Source of the DNA: Rhizobium brockwellii
GTDB taxonomy: Bacteria > Pseudomonadota > Alphaproteobacteria > Rhizobiales > Rhizobiaceae
DNA: 64,000 nucleotides
Direction of reading: 5' to 3'
Assembly: GCF_000769405.2 (NCBI RefSeq)
Contig: NZ_CP053439.1
Location: 992,001 to 1,056,000 of the forward strand
Below, piece after piece: positions 24,868 to 33,334 of the stretch (within the stretch, counting starts at the first letter, position 1; every line of letters starts with the position of its first letter). The position numbers and the translations under genes were made by a program. Below the pieces are notes generated by a model. It worked only from the letters and a program-made list of their open reading frames with translations. It searched no databases and had not been told where the DNA came from.

Positions 24868-25782
24868 GTGACAGCGAATTTGCGGGAGAAAGTTGCCTTG
24901 GTGGCGGGTGCCACGCGCGGCGCCGGCCGCGGCATCGCGGTGGAGCTCGGCGCCGCCGGCGCCACCGTCTACGTGACCGGGCGCACGACGCGCGCCCAGC
25001 AATCCGAATATATTAGGCCGGAGACGATCGAAGAGACGGCCGAGCTGGTAACCGCCGCAGGCGGTAAGGGTATCGCCGTGCAGGTGGACCATCTCGTCAA
25101 GCAACAGGTCGAGGCGCTGGTCGCCCGCATCCGCGGCGAAGCCGGCCGGCTCGATATTCTCGTCAACGACATCTGGGGTTGCGAGAAACTGTTCGAATGG
25201 GACAAGGCCGTCTGGGAGCATTCGCTGGACAAGGGCCTGCGCATGCTGCAGCTGGGCATCGAGACGCATTTGATTACCGCCCATTACGCCCTGCCGCTGA
25301 TGATCGAGCGGCCGGGCGGATTGCTGGTGGAGATGACCGACGGCACGGCCGAATACAATGCCACCCATTACCGGCTGTCGCCGTTTTACGACCTCGTCAA
25401 GACGGGCGTCACCCGCATGGCCTGGGCGCATGCGCAAGATTTGGCGAAACACGGCGCCACCGCCGTTTCGATCACGCCGGGCTGGCTGCGCTCCGAAATG
25501 ATGCTGGATGCTTATGGTGTTCGTGAGGAGAACTGGTGCGAGGCGACGAAAGTGCAGCCGCATTTCGCCATTTCCGAAACGCCGCATTTCGTCGGCCGGG
25601 CCGTTGCGGCCATCGCCGCCGATCCCGACCGCGCCCGCTGGAACGGCCAGTCGCTGTCGAGCGGCGAAGTGGCCAAGACCTACGGCTTCGACGATATCGA
25701 CGGTTCGCGGCCGGATTGCTGGCGCTACATGGTGGAAGTGCAGGAGCCGGGCAGACCGGCTGACGTGACGGGTTATCGCTAA
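24868..25782 (+). CDS. Short-chain dehydrogenase/reductase (DHRS1-like)
   Basis: A 304-residue SDR. The cofactor motif AGATRGAGRGIAVELG lies near residue 12; RTTRAQQSEY and ETIEETAELVTAAGGKG follow, as in the DHRS1-like subgroup. The catalytic region is changed compared with classical SDRs: NDIWG replaces NNAG, and the Ser/Tyr/Lys region reads TDGTAEYNATHYRLSPFYDLVK. The substrate is unknown. GTG start behind GGAGGATGGAGAA; an ATG ten codons upstream is possible. It is divergent from TetR. Confidence 0.8.
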   Translation: MTANLREKVALVAGATRGAGRGIAVELGAAGATVYVTGRTTRAQQSEYIRPETIEETAELVTAAGGKGIAVQVDHLVKQQVEALVARIRGEAGRLDILVNDIWGCEKLFEWDKAVWEHSLDKGLRMLQLGIETHLITAHYALPLMIERPGGLLVEMTDGTAEYNATHYRLSPFYDLVKTGVTRMAWAHAQDLAKHGATAVSITPGWLRSEMMLDAYGVREENWCEATKVQPHFAISETPHFVGRAVAAIAADPDRARWNGQSLSSGEVAKTYGFDDIDGSRPDCWRYMVEVQEPGRPADVTGYR

Positions 25783-25821
25783 ACAATTCCAGGGAAAGAG
25801 GCGGCTTTCCCTGGAATTGAA
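25783..25821 (+). repeat. AATTCC-type repeat, perfect hairpin form, copy 6
   Basis: AATTCCAGGGAAAG and CTTTCCCTGGAATT are perfect complements across a 6-base loop, directly after the SDR stop. It may serve as a transcript-end hairpin, although no T-run follows. Confidence 0.8.
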
Positions 25822-25886
25822 TGCAGGCAAAAGGTCAGAGCAGCTCTGCGCTTCCGTGAAAGCTAAACTGCTCTAACGCCCCGTCA

Positions 25887-26945
25887 TCATGCTGTGGCAA
25901 GCCGCGCCGCCTCGCGAAACGAGACCAGTCGTTTCGTCTGTTCGTCCCACAGGACCAGCTTGACGCAACGCAGGCTTTCCATGAGCGTGATGCGGCCCAG
26001 ATCGGCAAGCTCAGGATGATCTCGCAGCACCTCCGGCAGCCGGTAGTAAGGCACCCGGCTAGACAGATGATGTACGTGGTGGATGCCGATATTGCCGGTG
26101 ATCCAGCGCAGCACCGGCGGCAGGTCGTAATGCGAGGCACCGTGCAGGGCCGCATGCTGGAACTGCCACTCCGGCTCCTTCGACCAATGTGTTTCCTCGA
26201 ATTGATGCTGGACGTAGAACAACCAGACGCCGGCAGCACCTGCCAGAAGAACGGTCGGCAGATGCACCAGTAAGAAGGGGACGATCCCGACCGCCCAGAT
26301 CAGCAGCGCGGCGACCACTGCGATGGCAAGATTGGTCGCCATGGTCGAGATCCAGGGCAGGGCGCCGGAGCGCATCATGCCAAAAGGCAGGCGCTGCTTG
26401 AAGAGGAACAGCCATGCCGGTCCGATCCCGAACATCACGATCGGGTGCCGGTAGAGCCGGTAGCCGAGCCGGCCCCAGCGCGACAGCGCGTTGTATTCGG
26501 CGATCGTCAGCGTTTCGATGTCGCCAACGCCGCGTTCGTCCAGGTTTCCGGCCGAGGCGTGGTGTTCTGCATGCGCCCGGCGCCAATAGTCGTAGGGCGT
26601 CAGCGTCAGGATGCCGATCGTGCGTCCAACCCAGTCGTCGACGCGACGACGGGCGAAAAACGAGCCGTGGCCGCAATCATGCTGGATCATGAACAGCCGG
26701 AGCAGGAAGGCGGCGGCGGGAAGGACGAGGATCAGGCCGGGCCAGAAGCTGTAGTGAACCGCTGCCCAGGCGGCAGCCCAGAACAGCGCGAAGGGGACAA
26801 CGGTGACGGCAAGCTCGAAAGCGCTGCGTCCGGCTCGCGGCTGGCGATATCCGGCAAGGATCTTCAACCAGCGCTTTTCAGCGAAAAGCTCGGCATTCCC
26901 CCGGGATCGCTCCGGGTTTTCGTCGGGCTCGCCCAAAGGGGCCAC
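25887..26945 (-). CDS. Membrane fatty acid desaturase
   Basis: A 352-residue integral membrane di-iron desaturase. The three histidine boxes are complete: HDCGH (about residue 89), HAEHH (about 125) and HHVHH (about 296). Two pairs of helices are visible (VVPFALFWAAAWAAVHYSF, LILVLPAAAFLLRLFM, and the segments around 210-250). It is closest to the acyl-lipid delta-12/omega-3 type of alphaproteobacteria and would introduce double bonds into membrane lipids. I start at GTG because GAGGAAATC precedes it; earlier in-frame codons give a non-homologous Arg/Ser-rich start. Confidence 0.88.
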   Translation of the reverse strand: MAPLGEPDENPERSRGNAELFAEKRWLKILAGYRQPRAGRSAFELAVTVVPFALFWAAAWAAVHYSFWPGLILVLPAAAFLLRLFMIQHDCGHGSFFARRRVDDWVGRTIGILTLTPYDYWRRAHAEHHASAGNLDERGVGDIETLTIAEYNALSRWGRLGYRLYRHPIVMFGIGPAWLFLFKQRLPFGMMRSGALPWISTMATNLAIAVVAALLIWAVGIVPFLLVHLPTVLLAGAAGVWLFYVQHQFEETHWSKEPEWQFQHAALHGASHYDLPPVLRWITGNIGIHHVHHLSSRVPYYRLPEVLRDHPELADLGRITLMESLRCVKLVLWDEQTKRLVSFREAARLATA

Positions 26946-26983
26946 TTTGATTTCCTCGCACTCGCTGCGGCGCGCAGATTCGA

Positions 26984-27100
26984 TCACAGAGTGACGCCGT
27001 GAAAGGCCGCGATGGCCGAAAGGCCGAGTGCAATCACTACGGCCGAGCGGATGAGGAAGAGCGGATAGTCGAAGTGGTACATTGTAAGAAGTGTGGTCAT
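26984..27100 (-). CDS. Possible 38-residue membrane peptide
   Basis: ATG-initiated frame MTTLLTMYHFDYPLFLIRSA followed by a hydrophobic helix (VVIALGLSAIAAFHGVTL). It lies 38 bases upstream of the desaturase start on the same strand. The composition is that of a single-span membrane peptide, but the ribosome binding site (AGGAATTG, 13 bases away) is weak. It may be a leader gene of the desaturase. Confidence 0.35.
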   Translation of the reverse strand: MTTLLTMYHFDYPLFLIRSAVVIALGLSAIAAFHGVTL

Positions 27101-27233
27101 GGTCGCAGCAATTCCTGTTTTTCTGAAGACATGTCAATAGGCGATGATGTCACGCCCGCGCGTCCGGCAAGACGCGTTATCACTTGCGCTGTTAGACGCA
27201 GCGAGGGCGAGAGCGGCGGCTCGATAGGAAGTT

Positions 27234-27377
27234 CTATTTCTTTGGAGCACTGCCCTGCGGGGCGGTTTTGGTCGCCGTCTTCATCTGGTTGGCGAATGTG
27301 CTTTCCACCTTCGCTTCCTGCTTGTCCTTCTTCGGCTTCCGGACCTCGCGATTGCTTCTTGCCTGTCCTTTTGCCAT
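27234..27377 (-). CDS. Small lysine-rich protein, 47 residues
   Basis: MAKGQARSNREVRKPKKDKQ starts the protein, followed by EAKVESTFANQMKT and a Pro/Lys tail. Short proteins beginning MAKGQ.RSN.E.KKPKK are widespread in proteobacteria; no function is known to me. The ATG has GGAGATTTC in front at a good distance. Confidence 0.7.
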   Translation of the reverse strand: MAKGQARSNREVRKPKKDKQEAKVESTFANQMKTATKTAPQGSAPKK

Positions 27378-27846
27378 CGATGAAATCTCCCTTTAGATCG
27401 AAATTGAAAGCCGCAGCCTGCGTGGTATTCGCCCCGTTTGTCGGTCGCGATCGGAGATCGCGGGATCGTCATGACGGGCAACCCGACAACACCGGGCCGC
27501 AGGGATGGAATGAAAATGATGCCTGCTGAAACCGCATCGCTGTCTGGAGGCGGATGACCGGAGAGGTCACCGAAAGCCAAACCCGACGTTGAGACGGGAC
27601 GTCACCATGCTTTCGCGATCGGGAAAATGGCGGGGCCGGAAACCCGGTCACCGCTAATGCCGCATCGGCCAAATCAGCGAGCTTTTGTTATAGACTAAAA
27701 TTGAGGTGCCATTAAGGCCGCCGCCGCAGGAAAGCCATATTTCCACAGGGCATGAAGCGCGCCGCGCAAAACTATGCAGCGATTTTGCGATAACGACACA
27801 CGTAAAAACAGGACGTAAAGCGCGAGCAACGAATCTTGCGACCGCC
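27378..27846. other. Gap with a RIME-like repeat
   Basis: 469 bases between two minus-strand genes. The only recognisable content is the diverged repeat at 27750-27850. The frames that cross this gap have no start signal and mixed codon use. Confidence 0.5.
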
Positions 27847-27850
27847 TTAG
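27750..27850 (+). repeat. RIME-like intergenic repeat, copy 3 (diverged)
   Basis: GCATGAAGCGCGCCGCGCAA, then AACTATGCAGCGATTTTGCG, ATAACGACACACGTAAAAAC and GCGAATCTT-like text to a final CGCCTTAG. It reaches the last codon of the gene at 27847, so the repeat overlaps the 3' end of that gene. Confidence 0.7.
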
Positions 27851-28182
27851 TCATTCACGGAAAACAGGCGGATCAACTTCGTTCTTTCCATCTCCGCTCG
27901 GCCTGATGTCGACATGATGCCGCGATCCAAACAGAGTTCTATATCCCGTCCGATATCGAGCGGCACCAGCATGCCGCCGGCCTTGAGCAGGCGGTCTGTC
28001 ATCGACAGAAGCATATCCACTTTCGCCTGGCAGCCATCGATTTCCAGGAGCGCCACCCGGCGCTCCCTGTCGATGTCGGCAAGATCCCTAGCCTGTTGCC
28101 GTTGTTGGTAAGCCCCGAATTGCACCCATCCGAAATAACCGGCCGCTACTACGCAGATACAAAGCAAAAGGGTTTTTCGCAC
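27847..28182 (-). CDS. Hypothetical membrane-anchored protein, 111 residues
   Basis: A signal or anchor helix (KTLLLCICVVAAGYFGWVQF, residues 3-22) is followed by a helical, charged domain (QQRQQARDLADIDRERRVALLEIDGCQAKVDMLLS) and a soluble end. GTG start behind GAAGGAATATT. I do not recognise a family. It is flanked by repeats on both sides. Confidence 0.6.
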   Translation of the reverse strand: MRKTLLLCICVVAAGYFGWVQFGAYQQRQQARDLADIDRERRVALLEIDGCQAKVDMLLSMTDRLLKAGGMLVPLDIGRDIELCLDRGIMSTSGRAEMERTKLIRLFSVND

Positions 28183-28220
28183 AATATTCCTTCGGAGCCG
28201 GGCGGCTCGCTTGCCGCTAA

Positions 28221-28323
28221 AGCATGTCGCGCAAAAGTGTGCAGCGGTTTTGCGCTAATGGCATGCGTAAAACAAAGACCTAAAGCGCGAGGAGTGAATC
28301 TGAAAGATCGCGACGCGCTTTAG
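28221..28323 (+). repeat. RIME-like intergenic repeat, copy 4
   Basis: A full-length copy: AGCATGTCGCGCAAAAGTGT, GCAGCGGTTTTGCGCTAATG, GCATGCGTAAAACAAAGACC, TAAAGCGCGAGGAGTGAATC and a final GACGCGCTTTAG. The ends form short inverted repeats (CTAAAGC at 28217 and GCTTTAG). Confidence 0.85.
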
Positions 28324-28384
28324 AACATCAGCGAGAGCGCGATGTCGTCCGAAAACCGCTCACACTTTTCGGCATCATGCTCTA
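28324..28384 (-). repeat. RIME-variant repeat, inverted, abutting copy 4
   Basis: On the minus strand it reads AGAGCATGATGCCGAAAAGT, GTGAGCGGTTTTCGGACGAC and ATCGCGCTCTCGCTGATGTT. The outer part and the AAAAGTGTG-AGCGGTTTT core equal the RIME-like unit but the arms differ. It joins copy 4 head to head and runs up to the stop codon of the next gene. Confidence 0.65.
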
Positions 28385-28678
28385 GCCGGCGGCGCGTCTT
28401 TCGCGGGGCAATCCCTGTATCGCATATCGATTAAAGACGGGGGTTACCGGTTTCGGCGGCGTCTTCAGCTTGCCGAAATGGTGTTCGAGCGCTTGTGAGA
28501 GCATGGCCGGCGAGGTGACGCCCTCTTCGAACAGCCTGATCAACAGTATGGCCGCGACGTTGAAGACACGTTCTTTGCCGATCAGGATTTTGGCGTCGTA
28601 GCCGGCGTCGTCGAGCACGCCTTGCAGCATGTCGAGATCGGACGAAGTCAGATGCGACTTTTCGAAAGTGGAAGACAT
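28385..28678 (-). CDS. Small helical protein of unknown function (member C)
   Basis: About 98 residues, with the stop at 28382-28384. The first 70 residues (SHLTSSDLDMLQGVLDDAGY, NVAAILLIRLFEEGVTSPAMLSQALEHH) align with the 68-residue proteins at 16744 and 10662; a basic, proline-rich tail (KLKTPPKPVTPVFNRYAIQG) is added. The ATG has a strong AAAGGAGGACC site. The function is unknown. Confidence 0.7.
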
Positions 28679-28853
28679 CGGTCCTCCTTTCATCGGGGCA
28701 AGGGTATAAAAACCCTCAGTCGGCAGCGCCCTTACACTGGCTGCCGAAGTTGAGACCATGCGCCTTTCACCCAGGCAACGCAACGGGATTCTTTGCAGCA
28801 ACCGCTCCGGTTCACGAGCAGCCCGCACCGGTCAGGGTGCGGGCTGCTGACAG

Positions 28854-30254
28854 TCATTCCGCCGCCTGATAGCTGGGTCTCCGGGTGATCGATGTCCGCG
28901 GACCGGCGGCGGCAAGCAAGGTAATCGCCACCGCAAGCAGGGCCACGAAGGCGATGCCGGCGACATAGGGGTCCCAGCCGAAATGCGGCGCGGCTCCGAA
29001 GACTGCCGAGGCCGCCGCAAGTACGATGCCGCCGCCGATCTGGAAGGAGGCGAAGAGCAGTCCGGAGGCGAGCCCTGCCTTGTCATCCTCCACATCGGAA
29101 AGGGCCGCAACCTGCACCGAGGGGTAGGTCAGGGCGTAACCGAGGCCGAGCGGGATCTGCGAGAACAGCACGAGCAGGATCGGATCGACATGTCCAAGTG
29201 CGGTCACCCAGAAGATATAGCTGAACGCCTGCAGACCGACACCCGCCGCCATCAGCCCGGTGGCGCCGCGATTTTGCGCCAACGTCGCAAAACGTGGCGC
29301 CAGGAACATCACGAAGACGCCGCCAAGCGCAAAGCAGAAGCCGGTCGTGAAGGCCGACCAGCCGAGGACGTTCTGATAATAGAGCGTCGCCAGGAACTGG
29401 AAGCCGACATAGGCGCCCTGGAAGAGGGCGGCAATCGCATTGGCATGCCGGAGCTTGGCCCGCCGGAACATGCCGAGCGGCACCATCGGATCGGCATGCC
29501 GCGCTTCGACCACGAGAAAGAGCAGGATCAGCGCCAGCGACGCGACGAGCGAACCCCAGGTCGCAAAAGCCTGCCAGCCAGCGGCCGCAGCATTGGTGAT
29601 GCCGAAGACGAAGAGCAGCAGCCCAGGGGTGATCGTCAGCGCGCCGGCCCAGTCGAAGGCCGGCCGCGGTCCCGTCCTTTTCGGGTCGGCGGGCAGCACC
29701 AGTGGCGCAACAAAAAGCGTCAGGATGGCGACGGGCGCGCCCATGACCAGTGTCGCCCGCCAGCTGATAATCGTCGCAGCACCACCGAGCACCATGCCGA
29801 GCACAAAGCCGGCGGCGCCGGTGGAGGAGAAGACCCCGAGCGCCTTTGCCCGTGCCGTTCCCTCGCCGAAGACGGAGAGCAGCAGCGCAAGCGCCGCAGG
29901 CGCGGTGAAGGCGGCGGCAATGCCCTTGACCAATCGGGCGGCGATCAGCGTCGTCCCGCTGTTGACGAAGCCGCCGGCGATGCTGGCGGCGGCAAAGATC
30001 GCCAGCGACCAGAGGAAGACGCGGCGGTGGCCGAAAACGTCGGCGACTCGGCCACCGAGCAGCAGGAAGCCGCCATAGCCGAGCACATAGGCGCTGACCG
30101 CCCATTGCAGCGATGTCGCCTCCATGCCGAGTTCGGCCTGGATGGCGGGGAGCGCAACGCCAATGGTGGAGACGTCCATGGCGTCGAGGAAATTGGCGGC
30201 GCAGAGCAGCAGCAATGCCAGCCCCGCTCCGCTTGGCGATTTGGAAAGAGTCAT
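28854..30254 (-). CDS. MFS transporter, DHA2-like 14-helix family
   Basis: A 466-residue major facilitator protein. The opening LALLLLCAANFLDAMDVSTIGVALPAIQ contains the D of helix 1 typical of drug:H+ antiporters; GGRVADVFGHRRVF is the loop 2-3 motif A and VLGMVLGGAATIISWRATLVMGAP is the motif C region. About 13-14 helices are visible. It is likely to export a toxic small molecule. ATG behind GAAGGAACGAT. It is divergent from the LysR gene at 30378, which probably controls it. Confidence 0.88.
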   Translation of the reverse strand: MTLSKSPSGAGLALLLLCAANFLDAMDVSTIGVALPAIQAELGMEATSLQWAVSAYVLGYGGFLLLGGRVADVFGHRRVFLWSLAIFAAASIAGGFVNSGTTLIAARLVKGIAAAFTAPAALALLLSVFGEGTARAKALGVFSSTGAAGFVLGMVLGGAATIISWRATLVMGAPVAILTLFVAPLVLPADPKRTGPRPAFDWAGALTITPGLLLFVFGITNAAAAGWQAFATWGSLVASLALILLFLVVEARHADPMVPLGMFRRAKLRHANAIAALFQGAYVGFQFLATLYYQNVLGWSAFTTGFCFALGGVFVMFLAPRFATLAQNRGATGLMAAGVGLQAFSYIFWVTALGHVDPILLVLFSQIPLGLGYALTYPSVQVAALSDVEDDKAGLASGLLFASFQIGGGIVLAAASAVFGAAPHFGWDPYVAGIAFVALLAVAITLLAAAGPRTSITRRPSYQAAE

Positions 30255-30377
30255 CGAAATCGTTCCTTCTTTGCTGCCGCCTCATCGGGGGAGGTTGCCG
30301 GGCGGCAGGGAACGAGAAAATGTACAGCTTCCATTCCTATTGCAAATTGATAGTAGCCATGCCAGGTATTACTAACG

Positions 30378-31340
30378 ATGATGAATGATGTCACCCTTCG
30401 TAAGATCGACCTCAACCTCCTGCTGGCCTTTTCGGTGCTGATGCAGGAGCGCAATGTCAGTCGCGCCGCCGAGCGCCTGCTGCTCGGTCAGCCAGGTCTG
30501 TCGGCCGCTTTGCGGCGCTTGCGCGAAGCCCTGGACGATGAACTGTTCGTGCGTGTCGGCCGCGGCCTGCAGCCGACGCCGCGCGCCCTTTCCATCGCTC
30601 CGGCGATCGAGGATGCGCTGTCGGGCATCGAGCGCGCCATCCGCCCGCAGGCTGAGTTCGATCCGGCGAGCTGGCAGGGCGAGTTCCGCATCGGCATGTG
30701 CGACAATCTCGAATCGGCCTTCTTCGGCCCGCTTGCCGCCCGTCTTCTCCAGCTTTCACCCGGCGCCCGGCTGATCGGCATCGCTTCCGAAAAGCGCGAT
30801 GCCGCACGCCGGCTGGATGAAGGCGTCTTCGATTTCAGCGTCGCGATGCATGACGAACCCGCCTCCTGGCACATTCGCGCGCCGCTGTTCGACCAAGTCT
30901 CGATCTGCATCTACGATGCAGCTCAGCTCGGGCTGAAGGCGCCGTTGAGCCTCAAGGATTTCGCCAATGTCGCCCATGTCACCGTCTCGTTCGAAGGCAA
31001 CACCTCGACCGGTATCGACATGGCGCTGAACCGCACCGGCGATGTGAGACAGGTGGTGGCGACCGTGCCGCGCTTTTCCGCTCTGCCGATGGTGCTGAAG
31101 GCGATGCCCGCCATTGCCACCGTGCCGGAATCGATCGGTCGCTGCATGGCGCAGTTACATGGGCTGATGCTTTGCGAGCCGCCGCTTTCGCTGCCGGCCG
31201 ATCCCGTGACGATGCTTTATCGCCGAGTCGACCAGACGGACGGCCGGGCGCGCTGGTTCCGTCGCCTGTTCATCGATGTAGCCAATAAAGCGCTCGAAGC
31301 CTCCGGCTGCTGCGTATCCATTCCGAGAGCCGCTGCCTGA
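30378..31340 (+). CDS. LysR family transcriptional regulator
   Basis: A 320-residue LysR-type activator/repressor. The HTH is at about residues 11-65 (LLLAFSVLMQERNVSRAAERLLLGQPGLSAALRRLREALDDELFVR), the effector domain follows. RVGRGLQPTPRA is the usual linker. It is divergent from the MFS transporter gene with 123 bases between them, the classical layout for LysR control of a neighbour. A second ATG follows directly at 30381. Confidence 0.9.
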   Translation: MMNDVTLRKIDLNLLLAFSVLMQERNVSRAAERLLLGQPGLSAALRRLREALDDELFVRVGRGLQPTPRALSIAPAIEDALSGIERAIRPQAEFDPASWQGEFRIGMCDNLESAFFGPLAARLLQLSPGARLIGIASEKRDAARRLDEGVFDFSVAMHDEPASWHIRAPLFDQVSICIYDAAQLGLKAPLSLKDFANVAHVTVSFEGNTSTGIDMALNRTGDVRQVVATVPRFSALPMVLKAMPAIATVPESIGRCMAQLHGLMLCEPPLSLPADPVTMLYRRVDQTDGRARWFRRLFIDVANKALEASGCCVSIPRAAA

Positions 31341-31347
31341 CGGTCCG

Positions 31348-31728
31348 TTATAGCTCGCCTTTGTGGAAATAAGCTTCGAGGCGATAGCCGTCCGGGTCGA
31401 TTATGAAAGCGGCGTAATAGAATTGCCCATAATCCGGCCGCACACCTGGTTCGCCATTATCCGTGCCGCCGGATGCAACGGCCGCCGCGTGAAAGGCATC
31501 GACCGCGGCCTCATCGGGCGCGACGAAGCAGAAGTGCAGCCCGGATCGCATGTCGGCAACAACAGGCTGTTCGACCTGCATCAACCAGAGCCCGACCCTT
31601 TCCGGGCCGTAGCCGATTATGTTGTCGGAATTGGAAAGGCGCTCATATCCGAGCGGCGCCAGCGCCGCATCGTAGAAACGGCGGGCTCTTGCGAGGTCTT
31701 TTACGCCGATGGAAATGTGATCGAACAT
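31348..31728 (-). CDS. VOC family protein (glyoxalase-like)
   Basis: A 126-residue protein of the vicinal oxygen chelate fold: MFDHISIGVKDLARARRFYDAALAPLGYERL opens the first beta-alpha-beta unit and YYAAFIIDPDGYRLEAYFH closes the second. Metal ligand candidates are H4, H66-type (LHFCFVA) and E120 in LEAYF. The enzyme activity is unknown; such proteins include lactoylglutathione lyases, dioxygenases and antibiotic-binding proteins. It converges with the LysR gene. Confidence 0.88.
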   Translation of the reverse strand: MFDHISIGVKDLARARRFYDAALAPLGYERLSNSDNIIGYGPERVGLWLMQVEQPVVADMRSGLHFCFVAPDEAAVDAFHAAAVASGGTDNGEPGVRPDYGQFYYAAFIIDPDGYRLEAYFHKGEL

Positions 31729-31809
31729 GGACTGCGAAACTCCCTATCTTCCGCTAATGATTGACCACACCCAAGATGGCTCGACGCCAACATCTTTCAA
31801 CCGCTATTC

Positions 31810-31842
31810 TAAAGCATGTCGCGCAAAAGTATGTGGGACAGG
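31810..31842 (+). repeat. Truncated RIME-like repeat, copy 5
   Basis: Only the first ~32 bases of the unit are recognisable: CTAAAGCATGTCGCGCAAAA followed by GTATGTGGG. The rest has diverged or been lost. It lies between the VOC and transglutaminase genes. Confidence 0.55.
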
Positions 31843-31901
31843 CAGTCCTACGACAGATGCCGCCTGAGGCCGGACATTGCCGCATCCGCCCAGGTCTCGT
31901 T

Positions 31902-32744
31902 CTAAACAGCTCGCTCGGCGACGCTTTGCATCTGCTGCAGCTCCGTTACCTCATAGGTCCACACTCGAAATGCCTTCAGCACATGCGGTCCGAAGGAATT
32001 GATGAGCGGTATGTCGGCGGCGTCGCGCCCGCGTGCGACGATGATACGACCGATCCGCGGCGTGTTGTTGCGCGGATCGAATGTATGCCATGCACCGTCG
32101 AGGAAGACCTCGATCCAGGCGCTGAAGTCCATCGGATCGACGACGGGAATACCGATGTCACCGAGATGGCCATTGATATATCGGGCAGGAATGTTGAGGC
32201 AACGGCACAGCGCCACCGCGAGATGCGCAAAGTCGCGACAGACGCCGACACGTTCGTGGAACGCCTCGAAAGCTGTCCGCGTCGATCGCGCCTGCATGTA
32301 GTCGAATTGGATATGGCCGTGAACGAAGTCGCAGATCGCCTGAACGCGGCCCCAGCCGGGTGAGACGGTGCCGAACATATCCCATGCAATCTGGCTGAGA
32401 CGATCCGTCTCGCAATAGCGGCTGCCCATCAGGTAGACGAGGCAATCATCCGGCAACTCCGAAACCGGGAGTTCCCTGGCTCCTGGCAGCGACCTGTCCA
32501 GTTTGCCGTCGTCTTCGATCGTCGCATCGCCCCATATGGTCAGGTCGCCCGCTGGGGCAACCAACCGAAGACAGCGGTTGCCGAAGAGATCGCGATAGGT
32601 CGAAGTGGGAACATCGGGCGTGGTGAAGACCGTTTCCGGAATTCTGATGTCGGCCGCGCGATCGTCATGAACCGACAACAGACAGACCAATGCTGTCGGC
32701 TGCGGGCAGGTCAACGTTATTTCATAGCCGTAACGGATTAACAT
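31902..32744 (-). CDS. Transglutaminase-like cysteine protease family protein
   Basis: A 280-residue protein. It has an N-terminal bacterial transglutaminase beta domain (about 1-90) and a transglutaminase core with the active Cys C169 in VGVCRDFAHLAVALC and the Asp D223 in HTFDPRNN. The His expected in the MDFHAW position is Ser here (MDFSAWIEVF, S208). The activity may therefore be altered, though this substitution may be common in a subgroup. It ends a minus-strand series of four overlapping small genes. It is probably cytoplasmic; I see no signal peptide. Confidence 0.85.
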   Translation of the reverse strand: MLIRYGYEITLTCPQPTALVCLLSVHDDRAADIRIPETVFTTPDVPTSTYRDLFGNRCLRLVAPAGDLTIWGDATIEDDGKLDRSLPGARELPVSELPDDCLVYLMGSRYCETDRLSQIAWDMFGTVSPGWGRVQAICDFVHGHIQFDYMQARSTRTAFEAFHERVGVCRDFAHLAVALCRCLNIPARYINGHLGDIGIPVVDPMDFSAWIEVFLDGAWHTFDPRNNTPRIGRIIVARGRDAADIPLINSFGPHVLKAFRVWTYEVTELQQMQSVAERAV

Positions 32745-32771
32745 GGAGCGTTCTCGCGCGTCCGGATCCGT

Positions 32772-33047
32772 CTAGCGGAAATCCGCCGCAGTTAGAGTAT
32801 AGAAGGCGCGGCGGCGGTAGGAATAGGCTTTGTGTGCCACGTTCTGAATGGAGTTGCGCAGGGCGTCGAAAGACGAAAGCCACCTCGTTTCCGAAGGCTC
32901 GGTTCTTTGCAATGCGGCGTCGGATTTCGCCAGCGCGCCAACCTCGATGAAGAACAACACCTGGAACATGCCGTCATGGCCGACGAAGCGCACAGCATTT
33001 CTCGCTGCATCGAAGCTACGGCTTTGGTTTAGGAAAGCTAGCGCCAT
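32772..33047 (-). CDS. DUF1488 family protein
   Basis: A 91-residue soluble protein. FLNQSRSFDAARNAVRFVGHDGMFQVLFFIE is the DUF1488 start, and FDALRNSIQNVAHKAYSYRRRAFYTLTAADF the family end. The function is unknown; members are small and common in Rhizobiales and other proteobacteria. It overlaps the stop of the upstream gene by 10 bases and lies 27 bases before the transglutaminase gene. Confidence 0.82.
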   Translation of the reverse strand: MALAFLNQSRSFDAARNAVRFVGHDGMFQVLFFIEVGALAKSDAALQRTEPSETRWLSSFDALRNSIQNVAHKAYSYRRRAFYTLTAADFR

Positions 33048-33334
33048 GGTTGGACCGGCGGGCTCTTACGAGCACTCCGAGCGGCGCCCGACAGCCTGAG
33101 CCATTCCTTCCGGTATCCTATGTTGAGGAGATTGAAGGACATCATGTCTTCCCCGGCTTCCGCATGGTCGACGTGCACGGGAACGCTTGCAGAAACACGA
33201 TAGACGGTCCACGAACGGGCGGATTCGATCCGGCGGTCGTGTTCGATCTCCATGGAGTAGCGGCCGGGCGCTTCCCAGGTGTGGACGGCAAAGGCATTCC
33301 GTCTTCGTTCGGCTTCGTCTTCATGGCTGTTCAC
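33038..33334 (-). CDS. Hypothetical protein, 98 residues
   Basis: GTG start in a GTGA overlap with the upstream stop, with AAAGG before it. The protein is hydrophilic with a beta-strand pattern (YSMEIEHDRRIESARSWTVYRVSASVPVH) and a basic end. I do not recognise a family. Its co-translation with its neighbours is the main evidence that it is real. Confidence 0.65.
   Translation of the reverse strand: MNSHEDEAERRRNAFAVHTWEAPGRYSMEIEHDRRIESARSWTVYRVSASVPVHVDHAEAGEDMMSFNLLNIGYRKEWLRLSGAARSARKSPPVQPWR

Noticed and set aside
24868..25782. Frame extending the TetR gene through the SDR gene on the minus strand
   Set aside because: The open frame to 25830 is an accident of base composition; the TetR protein has its own start and ribosome binding site at 24663.
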